Below, piece by piece: positions 37,401-48,434 of a stretch of 64,000 nucleotides of DNA; position 1 is the stretch's first letter, and the number at the start of each line of letters is the position of its first letter. The notes beneath the pieces were generated by a model. It saw only the letters and a list, made by a program, of their open reading frames with translations. It did not search any database and had not been told where the DNA came from. The DNA is from Endocalyx cinctus (Eukaryota > Ascomycota > Sordariomycetes > Amphisphaeriales > Apiosporaceae), in contig BCKC01000010.1 in NCBI GenBank assembly GCA_001600455.1, positions 1,184,144 to 1,248,143 on the forward strand, read 5' to 3'. The position numbers and the translations under genes are program-made.

Positions 37401-38576
37401 CCCATACGACCCCACCGATTTCAAATGTCGAAAAGGTTTCCGAGAAAGTTTTCAAAGGGAAAATATAGTAATTGATATTATCAAGCTAAGTTATCATGAA
37501 GCCTGGTCCCTTACATTCATACTATAGCAACGTGAGCTCATGTAGTTGAGAGCACCTGGATACCAATGTTCAAATTCGTATCATACATAGACGGTACCAT
37601 GGAGGGTAGCTGTTCACATTTTTCCACTAGTATTCGACTCATCACTGTATATACTTCTAGAAATTAACTGCGTAATTACAGTGGAATAGCCTATTTAGGT
37701 ATTATAGCTCACGAGGTTTAGTTGTTTAAATGGCCGTTTCGGTCTCGGGCAACCTTCTAAGACGTCGAGATATATCAACGAGCATAAGTTACACAGTAAC
37801 ATCAGTTAAAGCGCTTAAAAAATGAAAGTTAGTAATTAACTATTATGAAGAGAATATTTTATGAATGAATTTGGCAACACTTATTAGAGTCTCACTGCAT
37901 GTATAAGGCATCTCATTGCAGATACAGTTTGATATTAATATCCCGAAAACGTGTTCCGCATGCAATGATCCTACCATACACATATTCAATCCAACCTTAA
38001 TCCCCGCGCGGAGATTAATTTCGTTACACAGCATGTTCAACTGAGGTTACTCTGTGTACTACGCGAAGTATACGACGTAGCCAAGGTTGTAGTGATATTC
38101 CCTTGCAAAATAGTGCATTAACGAGTTCCTTAGTTATAATAAGCATTTGATGTTATTTAAAAGGAGTTCAAGAAATGCAACCTTATCATTTATATAGGGA
38201 AAAAAAAAAGAGAAATACAGTGACATATTATTACCAACTAAGCAGTGCTATAAGAAAAATGATTTGCTAGCTACTTTAGTAAGTAGATAGAGGAATACAA
38301 TAAAGATATATTATCCACGGATACCAGTAGCAATATTCATGTGACCATTAACTAGTCAAGCTCCAATAATAATCTTTTGGCAGTAATAATGACCGACTTG
38401 AATAAAAAATGGTGTTGAAGTGAATAGTGAGGGACATAGGAGGAGTCGCTAAAACATTAGTGACTTCCATTAATCTGCGCTCAGTTGCTACTCGTGGAAT
38501 ACCTGATTCTACATATTATTTCTCGGATACGAAATTCAACGATATAATCTTATTAGATAACCCACAGGAGAATTGT
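34415..38576. other. 4.2-kb gene-poor region
   Basis: The longest gene-free part of the window. It holds a poly-A run at 35893-35913 and a (TA)n microsatellite at about 37050-37077. Near 34740-34870 there are short inverted blocks (CGTGATGCAT and TATACCA with their complements). All open stretches are under ~85 codons with no recognisable motif. It may be a degraded transposon landscape, but no ends or internal domains can be shown. Confidence 0.5.
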
Positions 38577-40065
38577 CTATCCAACGGGGTGGTCGCTTGC
38601 TGCCACATTACACTGATGCATCACTCTTGGACCATAAGACTTAGGGAACTCGGTCTACGAAATATATGCCAGGATTAGCGCCGGGTTTTATAAAGGTGAA
38701 GGCGGGGGAAAGAGATTCATTAATTAAAATACTTACGATACTGTGCCAGAGGGCTCTGTTATACCACAGTATAACATCTTGTTCTTCATGTCGGTGGGCA
38801 TAGATATTTTCGGGGCTGATCGCTGGTCTCATAATCCTATAACTCAGGGATTAGTATATACATGTTGACCGTTTTTTTTTTGTTTTAATTAAGTACGATT
38901 TGAATTGGACGAAGACGGGGAAACCAAAACTTACTTATCCATAAATGACCGCACCTCCTTCAAATTATCCACGACCCTCTCCTCCCCATCGGGCGAGTCT
39001 TTGAGATACAGCTTAAACGCCCCTTGCCCGTGCACCTGGAGGGACTTTTCACCCGTGACCGGGTTTGTCCAGACCATCGGGTAGATACAAACCTTCTCCT
39101 TCTCCCACTTTGGCAGCTGGTCTAGCGGCTTCTCCAAGCCTTGCGTCGAGAGCAAATGACCCAGCCGCGTGCTGTGAGCCGTCGACATCCACACGAACGC
39201 GTGTGGCGCGTACTCTATGCGGCTGTTCATAACAATCCTGCGCGTCTCCTCGTCGAGCAGCGCCAAAGCGCGCGACCCCGCCACCATGGCCGTCGCTCCG
39301 GGCGCCATGTTCATTTCCGCGCCGGTTCCGTCATCCCACCGCACCGTCACGTCCGGTCCCTTGGGCGTGCGCACGGCGAGCAGGCAGCCGACGCGGGGTG
39401 GGGGGATGTTGTACAGGGAGCCGTCGAAATGCCATTGGTAGAACCGGCTGGCGCCCTTTTCGCGCTCTTCGGCGGGGATATGCGGCGGGAGATGGAATTC
39501 CTCGTGGTTGATCCCTTGGACTTCGAAGTCCGGAGGAAATCCGTAGTGGTTCTCGGGTAGTGGACCGCGTCCGAGAATGTGCACTTGAGGCTGTACCGGG
39601 ATGGCCGGTCGCTTGGGTATGCCGTAGATGTTGACCCCTTTATACGATGTTAGGAAGGGGTCGACACCGTGCGCGAATCCGCCGGTCTTCTCATCTGGGT
39701 CAAAACTAGGCGAAATTTTAGTCAACTCTTAATGTTAGCCCGAATACGCCGAGGGATTGGTTTTACCTCGAGGTAAGGAGATATTGTTGTTGTGGTCGTA
39801 GCATCTCTGGCTGCTCCTTGAAGACCAGCAACTTATGACGATGGAGAGCGTCATGTATAAAAGCAAAGTCGGCACTAGTGAAGTTGTTCAAATCAATGCC
39901 ATATACCTCAGCGCCGAAATCGACATTGCTATCCGACCCGTGTTGGATTGGAACCAACTTCCCATTTGTTGTTTCGGCACGAGGGATGGTGAGCTTGGGA
40001 ATCTCAGATATCAGCTTTAAACCCTGTGTTTGTTCCTCCTCAGTGAGAATTGCGGTGACGACCAT
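38577..40065 (-). CDS. XanA-like Fe(II)/2-oxoglutarate dioxygenase, paralogue 1 (415 aa)
   Basis: Exons 40065-39767, 39705-38935, 38836-38737 and 38654-38577, phases closing to 415 residues. TauD/TfdA fold of the xanthine-dioxygenase type: N-terminal VDFGAEVYGIDL; RFYQW-H192-F-D194, the metal HxD; DDGTGAEM; YAPHAFVWMS; YPMVWTNPVTGEKSLQVHG; and the distal metal ligand H388 (LWHS). R400 (GPRVMHQCN) follows 12 residues later to bind 2-oxoglutarate. In Aspergillus XanA the same His-to-Arg spacing of 12 holds (H340, R352). XanA oxidises xanthine to uric acid with 2-oxoglutarate and O2 in the cytosol, replacing the molybdenum hydroxylase. The gene is divergent from an alpha/beta hydrolase and belongs to the six-gene cluster. 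The family is sure; the substrate is inferred. Confidence 0.88.
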
Positions 40066-40492
40066 GATGAATAAGGGAAAGGCAGTATCAAAGACGAAAA
40101 ACTTGAGTTAAGCTGTTGATGAGTTGACATCCGCTCGTGCAGTATGCCGCGTGCATTGGAGTTGATGTATTCAAATATTGACTCCGTAACATGCTCATCT
40201 ATTTGCCTATTCTGTACAAGCTTGGCGCTGACAGATATATCGCCCCGAGATACTTGCCCCGCGTTCTTACTAGATAGCATCCACACCGTTGGGTGGGTAC
40301 TCGGCCGAAGGTACATAAATCCGTATAATGAGCAAGACCCACCTCGGCCGAGGTTAGCTGTAACTAACAGACAATAAGCAAATATCTCAGGTCAATAGTG
40401 AAGTGAGTTAGATATGAAGTCTTAACAAAAAGTGAGAATAGTTCGAGCAAGTAGCAAGGAATAGAAAGAAATCGATAAAATTGACGCCAATC
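40066..40492. promoter_or_regulatory. divergent promoter with two TCGGCCGA sites
   Basis: Shared 427-bp spacer between dioxygenase 1 (minus) and the alpha/beta hydrolase (plus). TCGGCCGA occurs at 40301-40308 and again at 40344-40351, the latter inside a perfect 14-bp palindrome ACCTCGGCCGAGGT (40341-40354). Inverted CGG/CCG triplets are the usual targets of Zn2Cys6 dimers, and one such regulator is in the cluster. A GATA-type AGATAG lies near 40272-40277. The palindrome also contains CCTCGG, the core bound by the fatty-acid regulators FarA/FarB, so that reading is possible too. Confidence 0.5.
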
Positions 40493-41410
40493 ATGAAGTC
40501 AGAGTATATCACTAAATCAGACGGGACGAAACTCCATTATTTGGAGAGCGGCAGCGAAACTGGCCCCCTTCTCGTCTGCCTTCATGGTTTAGGAGGATCA
40601 ACAGAAACCTTCTTACCTCTTGTGCCTCGAATCCCGCCTTCTTTCAGAATTATACTGCTCGATTTTCCAGGCTTTGGAAAGTCTCCGCCGCCTACTGACC
40701 GCCCAACAGTTCCACGATATGTTGCTGACTTGCATGAAATCATCACGTCTCTACAAGGAGGAGCTAACAATGGCAATAGAACGACCAAAAAGGTAAAGAA
40801 TTATGTGAAGATCTTTTACGTTATCGAAAGTTATCTTTTCCTAATAAATCAAATTGATTAGGTCTTCATCGTTGGACATTCCCTTGGAACCGTCATTGCA
40901 CTCCACTTCGCTTCTCTTCATCCTTCCGACGTGACTGGCCTCCTTCTTCTCGGACCGGGCCGTTCAGCTTCCCACATTCCTTTCGTGCGACAGAAAATGT
41001 TAGATATGGCGACGAACACGCGGCAGAATGGAATCCAATGGGCCGCCGAGCTAGCGTCAAAGACGAACCCACCTCCACCAGATAAGCGCGATGTCGACAA
41101 AAGGGTGCCCGCAAAAATCTACGAGACCGTGACGAGCTCGGATCCCGAGGCTTACGCGCTCACTTGTGAATTGATGGTGGGCGAGGAACATAAAGATCCC
41201 GATTATTCCAAAATCTCATGCCCGGCCGTACTAGTGGTAGGTGATCTCGACACCATAAGTCCGGTCGAGAGATCAACCGGGCTTGCGAAACTGATGGGTT
41301 CGGACCCTTGCTGGGTAGAAGTGGTTATGAGTGGTCATCAACAAATATTGGAAGACTTGGATGGAGTGAGTGGGGCTATGAACCGGCTGCTTGAAAAGGT
41401 ACCGTTTTAA
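40493..41410 (+). CDS. alpha/beta hydrolase (282 aa)
   Basis: Exons 40493-40792 and 40862-41410, phase-0 intron. The ATG at 40493 is the first in frame. Family signs: LLVCLHGLGGSTETF (oxyanion HG), LLDFPGFGKS, nucleophile elbow GHSLGT right after the intron, acid in VVGDLDTISP, and His in MSGHQQILED. The size and motif spacing resemble 3-oxoadipate enol-lactonase and RutD-type small-molecule hydrolases rather than lipases. There is no signal peptide, so it should be cytosolic. Its place between a XanA-like dioxygenase and the cluster regulator suggests it hydrolyses a ring-opened or ester/amide intermediate, but this is inference. The stop lies only 9 bp from the stop of the convergent regulator gene. 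Confidence 0.88.
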
Positions 41411-41419
41411 CTAGATCAA

Positions 41420-43668
41420 TTAGAAGGAAGAGAAGTCTTGATTAGCTAAATACATAAGATTCTCGAAACTCCCGTCATCGAACCCTCCAGTGTCAAAATG
41501 TTCTAGTGGCGTTGACTGTATTGACGGAGATATAGAAGTCAGCTGTGTCTGCGCTGTCAGCGGACGGGTCGCGTTCCCCGAGTCGGAACAAAACGATCTC
41601 ACGAACTCTGAGACGTTAAACGTGCGGGCACGCTTCGGATACCTATGACCCCGGTCATCAAGTTCGCTCTCTGCCGGTCTCTTTCGTCTAGTAGATGTAG
41701 TAATTCCGCTGGCCGAGGTAGTTCCCATCTCATCTAGAAGCGCCGATATCAGTCTCGCACCCCTGAGCGCGATCATACTATTTCGACACTTTTGGAGAAT
41801 CCCCAACGCATCTTCGACTAACTGCAAGTGCTCTATCGATTCAGCTTCGTGTTGCTCGCGATGTAAAGTATCAAGGATCAGTATTATGCATGCAGCAACA
41901 GAAAATGCTTGATGTATCCATAGTACTGGGTCATCCTCCTCCACTACTCGTTTATACTCTTTGATGATTGTCTTCGATGCTGCCAGGCATGTACGTCTAG
42001 TAAAAGCAAAGGCGGGATTTTTGAAACTCTCCGATAAGAAAGAGCGGTGGATCATAATAATCTTATGAGCAGATGAGATCGTGACTGATCGGCGGGCCCA
42101 CGGGATAAACTCCGGCCAAGCAGGATCAAAGGAAGCGCTGGAAAAGTATGCGGGTCTACCTGCGATTGCTAGTGACCTCAGTTGCTTATCCCACTTTATG
42201 ACCTGTTCGTATTTGGTGAAAGGTGTGTTGCAGGATACCAAACCATCCTGCAATCGTGGGATAATGCTCGCGACCGAGTAGAGGAACCGTGAGTATCCGG
42301 TAACTGTAGGGATCGAATCTGGAAGAGGATCAAATTGTCCATCATGGCAGTTCTTTGGCAGCTCAGATCTAGAGTAGAGAGGATTAATGAGGTACGTCTC
42401 TGAAAATGGAAGGCTAAACCAATCCTGACAGCAGAGCTGTAGCCATACACGACGACCCGTCTCCTTCTCAATTTCGCTTCCGGGCACGTCGGAGGTAAGG
42501 CGATGAAGACCCAGACTTTGGGCTATTCTAACGGCAGCAGCGAGATATATCGATTGTGAATTAGAAAAACCTAATACATGCGCCGACATTGTTAATGTGG
42601 CAATGGTTTGTACCGATAGGATCGAGTGGTTTGCGGCATATTCGGCTTTGTTTAAGCACGTTATGGCCGCCTGAAACCAGCGCTTGGATAGGGTACTTCG
42701 CTCTTCGTCGCTGAAACCCCAGTGCTCGGCCGTGCTGTTCGGCATGCATGTTATACTTCCAGTGAGGACCGCGAAGAGGAACGCGACCCACTGCAAGTTG
42801 ACCTCGGGATGTCCTATAGAGCCAGCGTACTTGTCGTAGAAGTTCTCCAGCTGCTTCCGGAATGATGGCGCATAGTACGAGCAGTGGTACCAAAGCAAGC
42901 ATCTCTCGTGCCACATGACTAGATTCCAGACGCGATGCCTATCGGGGAGCAGCAACTGGAGAACGGCGGTAGATGACATGTCTTCCAGGCCTACACCTTC
43001 AACCGAGGAGGAGCCAGGCCGTGCATTCGCGTCGCAGATGTTACCGATTTGTGGAGCGGTGGCGACATCTTCGGGAGAGGCGACAGCGGTATTGTCCGGA
43101 ATTTTTCTTCGGCCCCATGCTAAAAATTCTAGAATAGACGCGGCATCTTCAGCTGCGATGTCTCGAGCAGCACTTACTGGATGTTCAGATTGATAAGGTA
43201 TGTCTGTGCCGATAGATGGATATCTTCCTTGATCTACAGAATTTGACGGTGGTGTGGCCACTGGTAGGGATCCTGCTGACATTGGTGTGAGGGATGGTGG
43301 TCGTTGCCGTTGAAGTCGGTGGTGGTGCAATTCAGCTTCCAGCTCGGATACGCGGTTACGGAGCATTTCTATCAACTGCATAGAAGAATCTTGCTCTCGG
43401 GTCACAACCGGCGATGACGGAGCAGAGAATTCGGCTAAGTCAATAGCTTCTCTTGCACTTGACTGTCCATCTCGCGTGCCAATGCATTCATCCTGCTCTC
43501 CTCTACATTTTTGTAAATAATTAATGCTAGCTCGGATTCGCGACCGAGGTAGGGGAGATAAGCTACGCCATACCTGCGGATGCAATTAGTGCATGGGATG
43601 GTCTTGGAGCATTTAACCTTACGTCTTGTGCATAAGATACAAGCGAGTCGAGTGCGAGGATGGTTCAT
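41420..43668 (-). CDS. Zn2Cys6 transcription factor with fungal_trans domain (725 aa), cluster regulator candidate
   Basis: Exons 43668-43574 and 43502-41420. Zn2Cys6 cluster C10, C13, C20, C26, C29, C38 (CILCTRRKVKC, then CTNC), with the intron between the fifth and sixth cysteines. A short coiled-coil-like segment (SMQLIEMLRNRVSELEAELHH, about 80-100) should allow dimers that bind inverted CGG triplets. The middle holds a fungal-specific regulatory domain (PF04082 type) with LGLHRL and ETGRRVWLQLCCQDW. The C-terminal end has a basic RKRP and an acidic, aromatic tail. It is divergent from the permease gene and convergent with the hydrolase. By position it is the best candidate to control the six-gene cluster. 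It is not recognisably UaY itself. Confidence 0.88.
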
Positions 43669-44427
43669 AGTGAACTCGTCTACCTAAGCACTATAACCCC
43701 CTAAAAAAATGTTGCCAAGATATCATACTCCGCCCCGAAAGAAGTCGAATTAATAGGAGAGGAACCGACGAGTAAGGGTTGACCAATCTGGAGTATATAT
43801 ATATATATGTGTGTATGTGTATACCAAGTACAATTTATCCTTGGATAACTATAGCGTATCCTTGCTATTATATGTGACCACTCTAGCCTACCATGAAATA
43901 TTAATATTTCATGCCAATCCCATCGTCACTTATCTGTGCTGTCTGGCTGGCTGTCTATCTCTCTCTTTGATACATCATGCAGAAAAGCGGGGTAATATGT
44001 AAGATTTCCATTCCTATTTACACGCCGTTTTGTCAATGCCGATATTTCGGACTAGTCCGTCCGTGTTGATGCTGACTTTCTCTTCAGCGACTTCACGTAA
44101 TAGTCACGGACAGGCATAAAGAAAAAGAAAATTGGAGTTGCTGTGCTATGTCACTTATAAAAATAGTAATATTGATCGTGTTTGATAAGATATTGAAAAC
44201 CAGTGTTATTGGAAGTCATGCAGCACATGATCCATAGATAACAAGAGTGTGATGAGTACACAGTATGTGATAGCCGGCAAGGATGTCACACCAAAGAATG
44301 CACTTTGAGATACCTGTTTATATATCAATAATAAATCCCGCTCTAATTATTCACCGGTTGCCCGAAGCTTTTATCATCGTTGACTGCTGGCATTTCCATT
44401 CAAACTATTTCTTGTTCGATCCGAAAG
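43669..44427. promoter_or_regulatory. divergent promoter of regulator and permease, with UaY-like site
   Basis: 759-bp spacer. TCGG-ACTAGT-CCGT at 44047-44060 matches TCGG-N6-CCGA (the UaY/Ppr1-type site) in 7 of 8 fixed bases, and its core CGGACTAGTCCG is a perfect palindrome. A TGATAAG at about 44185, a GATA-factor (AreA-type nitrogen control) site, lies about 240 bp from the permease start. An (AT)n/(GT)n tract is at about 43795-43820. Confidence 0.5.
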
Positions 44428-46282
44428 ATGGAGATGAGCAGTATTCTCGAGCGTAGCAAAGCCAATCTGCATAGCAGTGGCGAGAAAGTGCATCTTCGTC
44501 TGACACAGCCGACAAGCTGGAAGCTCCCTAAGCAACAAAGCAGTGTCGCTCCTCCTAATGTTTGGACCAACGCCGACCAAGTCCCCGTGCCTCCGGAGAA
44601 GCTAACTTGGACTCGATGGACGTTCGTCACGTACTGGTTCTCCGATCTAGTCACTGTTAGTGGCTGGTCGATGGCTAGTTCCATTGTCGCCATTGGACTA
44701 TCGGCCACCGACGCTGTACTCATCACTCTTGTCGCGGGGTTTTGCAATTCCATACCAACCGTCTTGAATGGCTGCGTTGGTGCCGATTTACATATTCCGT
44801 TCCCGATATTAGCTCGTGCTAGCTATGGATACTGGTTAAGTTATTTCGCCGTCATCAGTCGCGGAATTTTGGCTTTATTCTGGTTCGGTGTTCAGAGTGC
44901 GGGGGGCGGTCAGTGTGTTACAGAGGTTTGTACTTGCGACTCAAAGAGATCTGGTATTTAACAGACCCAGTGACGCTGACGCGTTTCCAGATAATCATCG
45001 CAATATGGCCCAGCTTTCAGAACTTGCCCAACCATTTACCTGAGTTCGTTGGTGTGACAAGCCAGGGCATGGTCGCATATCTAATCTATTGGCTGATCCA
45101 ATTTCCGCCGTTATTGATTCCAGCTCACAGGCTCCAGATCTTATTCAACCTTAAAGCAATACTTGTTATACCTATGGCTTTGGCTACAGTCATCTGGATC
45201 TCGGTCAAGGCGGGTGCCAGCTCTAGCGACTTTTTACAGACTCCAGCAACGGTCACTGGATCTGCGCGGGCGTGGCTATGGCTTTCGAGTTTGGTGAGTT
45301 CTAAACAGATCAGATTCGATTTTAAGACGAAAATATATACTAATATGTTCACCAGACTTCCGTTACCGGAGGCTATAGCACCCTCGCCGTGAACATTTCC
45401 GATTTCTCGAGATTCAGCAAAAACAACAGGGATCCCTGGTGGCAGCTACCTATCATCCCATTCTTCAAAACCATGGTCGGGCTCCTCGGGATCGTGGCAG
45501 CCAGCGCTTCGAAGGAAGTTTACGGGCAGGTATTGTGGGATCCGTTGGACATTGTACATCAGTGGCAAGGTTCACCTGGCGGTCGGGCGGCCGCATTCTT
45601 TGCCGCTTCAATCTGGTTACTCGCCCAAGTCAGCGTTAATATCAGCGCGAACGCGGTTTCATTCGCTAATGACATAACGACTCTGCTGCCGAAATGGTTT
45701 AATATTCGTCGAGGTACAGTCTTCGTGGCTCTCATTGGAGGATGGGCCATCTGTCCCTGGATCATCGTGGCCTCGGCAGAAGCTTTCTTGAGTTTCTTAT
45801 CCGCGTATGCGATCTTCATGGCCCCTATCGCAGGTATCATATGCACCGACTATTGGTTGATAAAACGACGAAAGTACGATGTTCCCGCACTATATGATCC
45901 ACGTGGCATATATCGTTTCGGCTGGGGTGGGAACTGGAGAGCGCTCGTTACGACTCTGGTCATAATCGTTCCCTTACTACCAGCGCTTGGACAAGAGGTC
46001 ACTCCGAACAACGTGCATATCAGCGAGGGGCTTCAGAACTTATTCAAGATCAACTGGCTATATGGTTTTGTGACTTCGATGGTCATATACTACGTCCTGA
46101 ATATCTTGTTTCCCCACAGACCGACGTTGATTGAGAGAATCGTCCCGGGATATAGATACACGATCGACGGTGTAGAGCCGGATACGGAGAGCCAGACTTC
46201 GGCAACTGAGACTAAGCTTGAAGATGACAAGAACGTAAAAGAGTCTGCGGACAAAAGTGTAGTTGGTGTTGACGGTGTATGA
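44428..46282 (+). CDS. NCS1 nucleobase permease, Fur-like (575 aa)
   Basis: Exons 44428-44925, 44991-45293 and 45356-46282, all phase 0, 575 residues. About twelve hydrophobic segments. Fur-type NCS1 signs: NADQVPVPPEKLTWTRWTFVTYW ahead of TM1, SGWSMASSIVAIGL, FPILARASYG in the TM3 region, VNISDFSRFSKN in the middle, and a late MAPIAGIICTDYWLIKRRKYDVPALYDPRGIYRF. Fungal Fur-like transporters are plasma-membrane H+ symporters for uracil, allantoin, uridine, xanthine/uric acid or vitamins. The exact substrate cannot be read here. The acidic, Lys-rich C-terminal tail fits ubiquitin-controlled endocytosis as in this family. Its position beside dioxygenase and deaminase genes points to uptake of a purine or its breakdown product. 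Confidence 0.92.
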
Positions 46283-46525
46283 TTCTTGCGATTATCATGA
46301 TAATGCGGATGTATCATATTAAATGAATAGATGAGGTCTTTTACTTAAAGGGATTGGTTACATTATTATTACTAGAGTTTACACTACATTATATTCAAAG
46401 CTCGGTCCATCAACATCACACCCCAACACGAAAGTAACACCTCTTCTACGAAGTGTTCCGTCATATCCGTCAACGCTTCGATTTTAATACGTGCCTGCAT
46501 GACCGTAGTCTCGAGACACGTACCA

Positions 46526-47331
46526 TCATGAGCTGCTATTACTGCAAGTATCGCCGGACCGACTGCATCCCTTCGGGCAATCGGCACTCGGGTCATACTG
46601 CCACAGAAAGTAAGGATCCGTCTCATTCGTCAAGACATCGCCAATGAGCCTCGTCGTAGTACCCATATCGAAAGATTGGCGGAAGATCTCCATAGAGCTG
46701 ACCCGGATTTGTCCCCAGCCCTTCTTAATGAGCGTGTCAATGCTAGTGCCGTAAATGTACTCGGAAAACGCGGTCCACTGAATAGCGGAGGCGCACATGG
46801 GACAGCTCTCGGCGTTGGTGTAAAGTGACAAGCTCGAAAAAGCGGCGACCGCTTCGTCGGCTGTCATATTGTACGGGCCGGATGGGTCCGTCATGATTTC
46901 GCTGCAATTCTTGATGGCGGCCATTTCACCTAACAATAATCATTTTCTTTAGTGCTGCTGTTTTATTGTTTTGTTGTTAAAGTCCGAGAGTCAATGGAAA
47001 ATAAAAATTAATTACCGTGAAGAGTCGGGTTTCCGGTTGTACTCCGAGAGTTGGCTCCGATGCATACCAGCTCGCCAAGTCCGGAGACTGTATGGTTTAC
47101 GATAACCGTGCCGAACGCCGCGAAGGGGCAATTATCACCAAGAACGTCGTATAAAGCCTCGTTGGCCTTCCGCATCCAGTAAGCTCGGGTGCTATAAGAG
47201 ACTCCGTTGATAGTCAGTCCCGGCTCGCTCAGCGGTCCCTGCTCGGACCGGGCGCGAATTCCATGGTGCTGATGCGCCAGCGTGAGCTGAAGTGACGCCG
47301 CCACCAAAACTAGAAAAGATCGGACAGACAT
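46526..47331 (-). CDS. secreted cytidine/guanine-deaminase-like zinc hydrolase (239 aa)
   Basis: Exons 47331-47016 and 46929-46526. Residues 1-19 (MSVRSFLVLVAASLQLTLA) form a clear signal peptide, and several N-x-S/T sequons (NHTV, NCS, NMT, NET, NSS) fit passage through the ER. The zinc site of the cytidine-deaminase fold is complete: H105-G-E107 (HGEMAAI, split by the intron) and C148-P-M-C151 (ESCPMCASAI). The ending KGWGQIRVSSMEIFRQS resembles the guanine deaminase (GuaD)/tRNA-deaminase branch more than small cytidine deaminases. The predicted reaction is hydrolytic deamination of a free base or nucleoside outside the cell, for example guanine to xanthine; this is inferred. A secreted member of this fold is unusual. 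It is divergent from dioxygenase 2 and convergent with the permease. Confidence 0.85.
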
Positions 47332-47979
47332 AGTTGAAATGGCGTGACGATAGAGTACGATCGATCAAGGCGAATCAAGATTGATTGACGAATAATAAAT
47401 CTAAGATGGCGGAAGTATTTCTTTATGCGGCTTGTGCGGGATAGATAGGACGAGTGGGGCTACAGCAGATACCACCTGTCTGGCACTGAGATTCATTTCG
47501 GGATGAATTGCATAATGCCGAATTCGTTCCACAACGTCGGCGACTTGCCTAGATCTATCGGAATAGTCCCATCACAGGACTCTTCCATCACATATCGATA
47601 AGTAATACGATTGATATACTTGTATATGCACGATATATGCATGATATAGTCGGGGCAGAACTACCGCCATTCAGGTCAGATTAGTACAGACCTTTGTAGT
47701 AGGCATTGTACCCTGGAAGATTGTAGATTCGGGTGACTCCGACCTCAGAGCTTTATCGATCTTGTTCGGCCGAGCTACCCCACTTCCAACAAGATGAATG
47801 AACTTTAACCAATCATTTAGGTTACAATCAACGTATATGCACATGATAGAACTTGCGTTGATTTGGGATCACTATTTCGTTGATGTGCTGTCGCTTATCA
47901 GGCGTTATAAAAGGTAACTTGTCTGTATTAGTTACTCGTCGCGCTTGAGACGTCGAGATATCATCAGTAAGTAAGTATA
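47332..47979. promoter_or_regulatory. divergent promoter with exact TCGG-N6-CCGA site
   Basis: 648-bp spacer between the deaminase and dioxygenase 2. TCGG-GTGACT-CCGA at 47729-47742 is an exact match to the UaY/Ppr1-type consensus, about 240 bp upstream of the dioxygenase ATG. TCGGCCGA follows at 47766-47773, the same octamer seen twice in the 40.3-kb promoter. A reverse-strand TGATAAG (AreA-type) lies near 47892. Pyrimidine tracts precede both starts. Confidence 0.55.
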
Positions 47980-48399
47980 ATGGGTTCACTCGCTGAATAT
48001 CAGAGTCCATCGTTCAAAGTCTCTCCTTTACCGAAGGAAGATGACAAGAAGGTCAATTTTGGCGCCGCCGTAGAAGGTCTTGACCTCAATAATATCAGTG
48101 GTATGTAACATAGCCAGTTACTTCTCCTTCTAGGAAAATTCCCCGCTCATATCGCGTGACTTTGCAGACGCAGATGTCCAAGCTCTGAAAGAAAATATCT
48201 GGAAGCATAAGGTTATAGTAGTTAAGGGTCAGAAAGACTTGAAGCCCGTAAAACAATGGGAGTTGGTTACACGCTTCGATCCTGAAGCTCCTCAGGTGCA
48301 CTCGCATGGCAATATGAAAGATTTCAACAAGCGAGGCGGTCTACTCTCAGTAAGAATTACTCTCTGAAAATTCTTCTCTGTCGCCTTACACCACGATTG

Positions 48400-48434
<35 letters not shown>

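Noticed and set aside
37525..37580. tRNA-like string (GAGCTCATGTAGTTGAGAGC followed by GTTCAAATTCG)
   Set aside because: The D-arm-like and T-loop-like parts are too close for a full anticodon arm, and there are no pairing acceptor ends.
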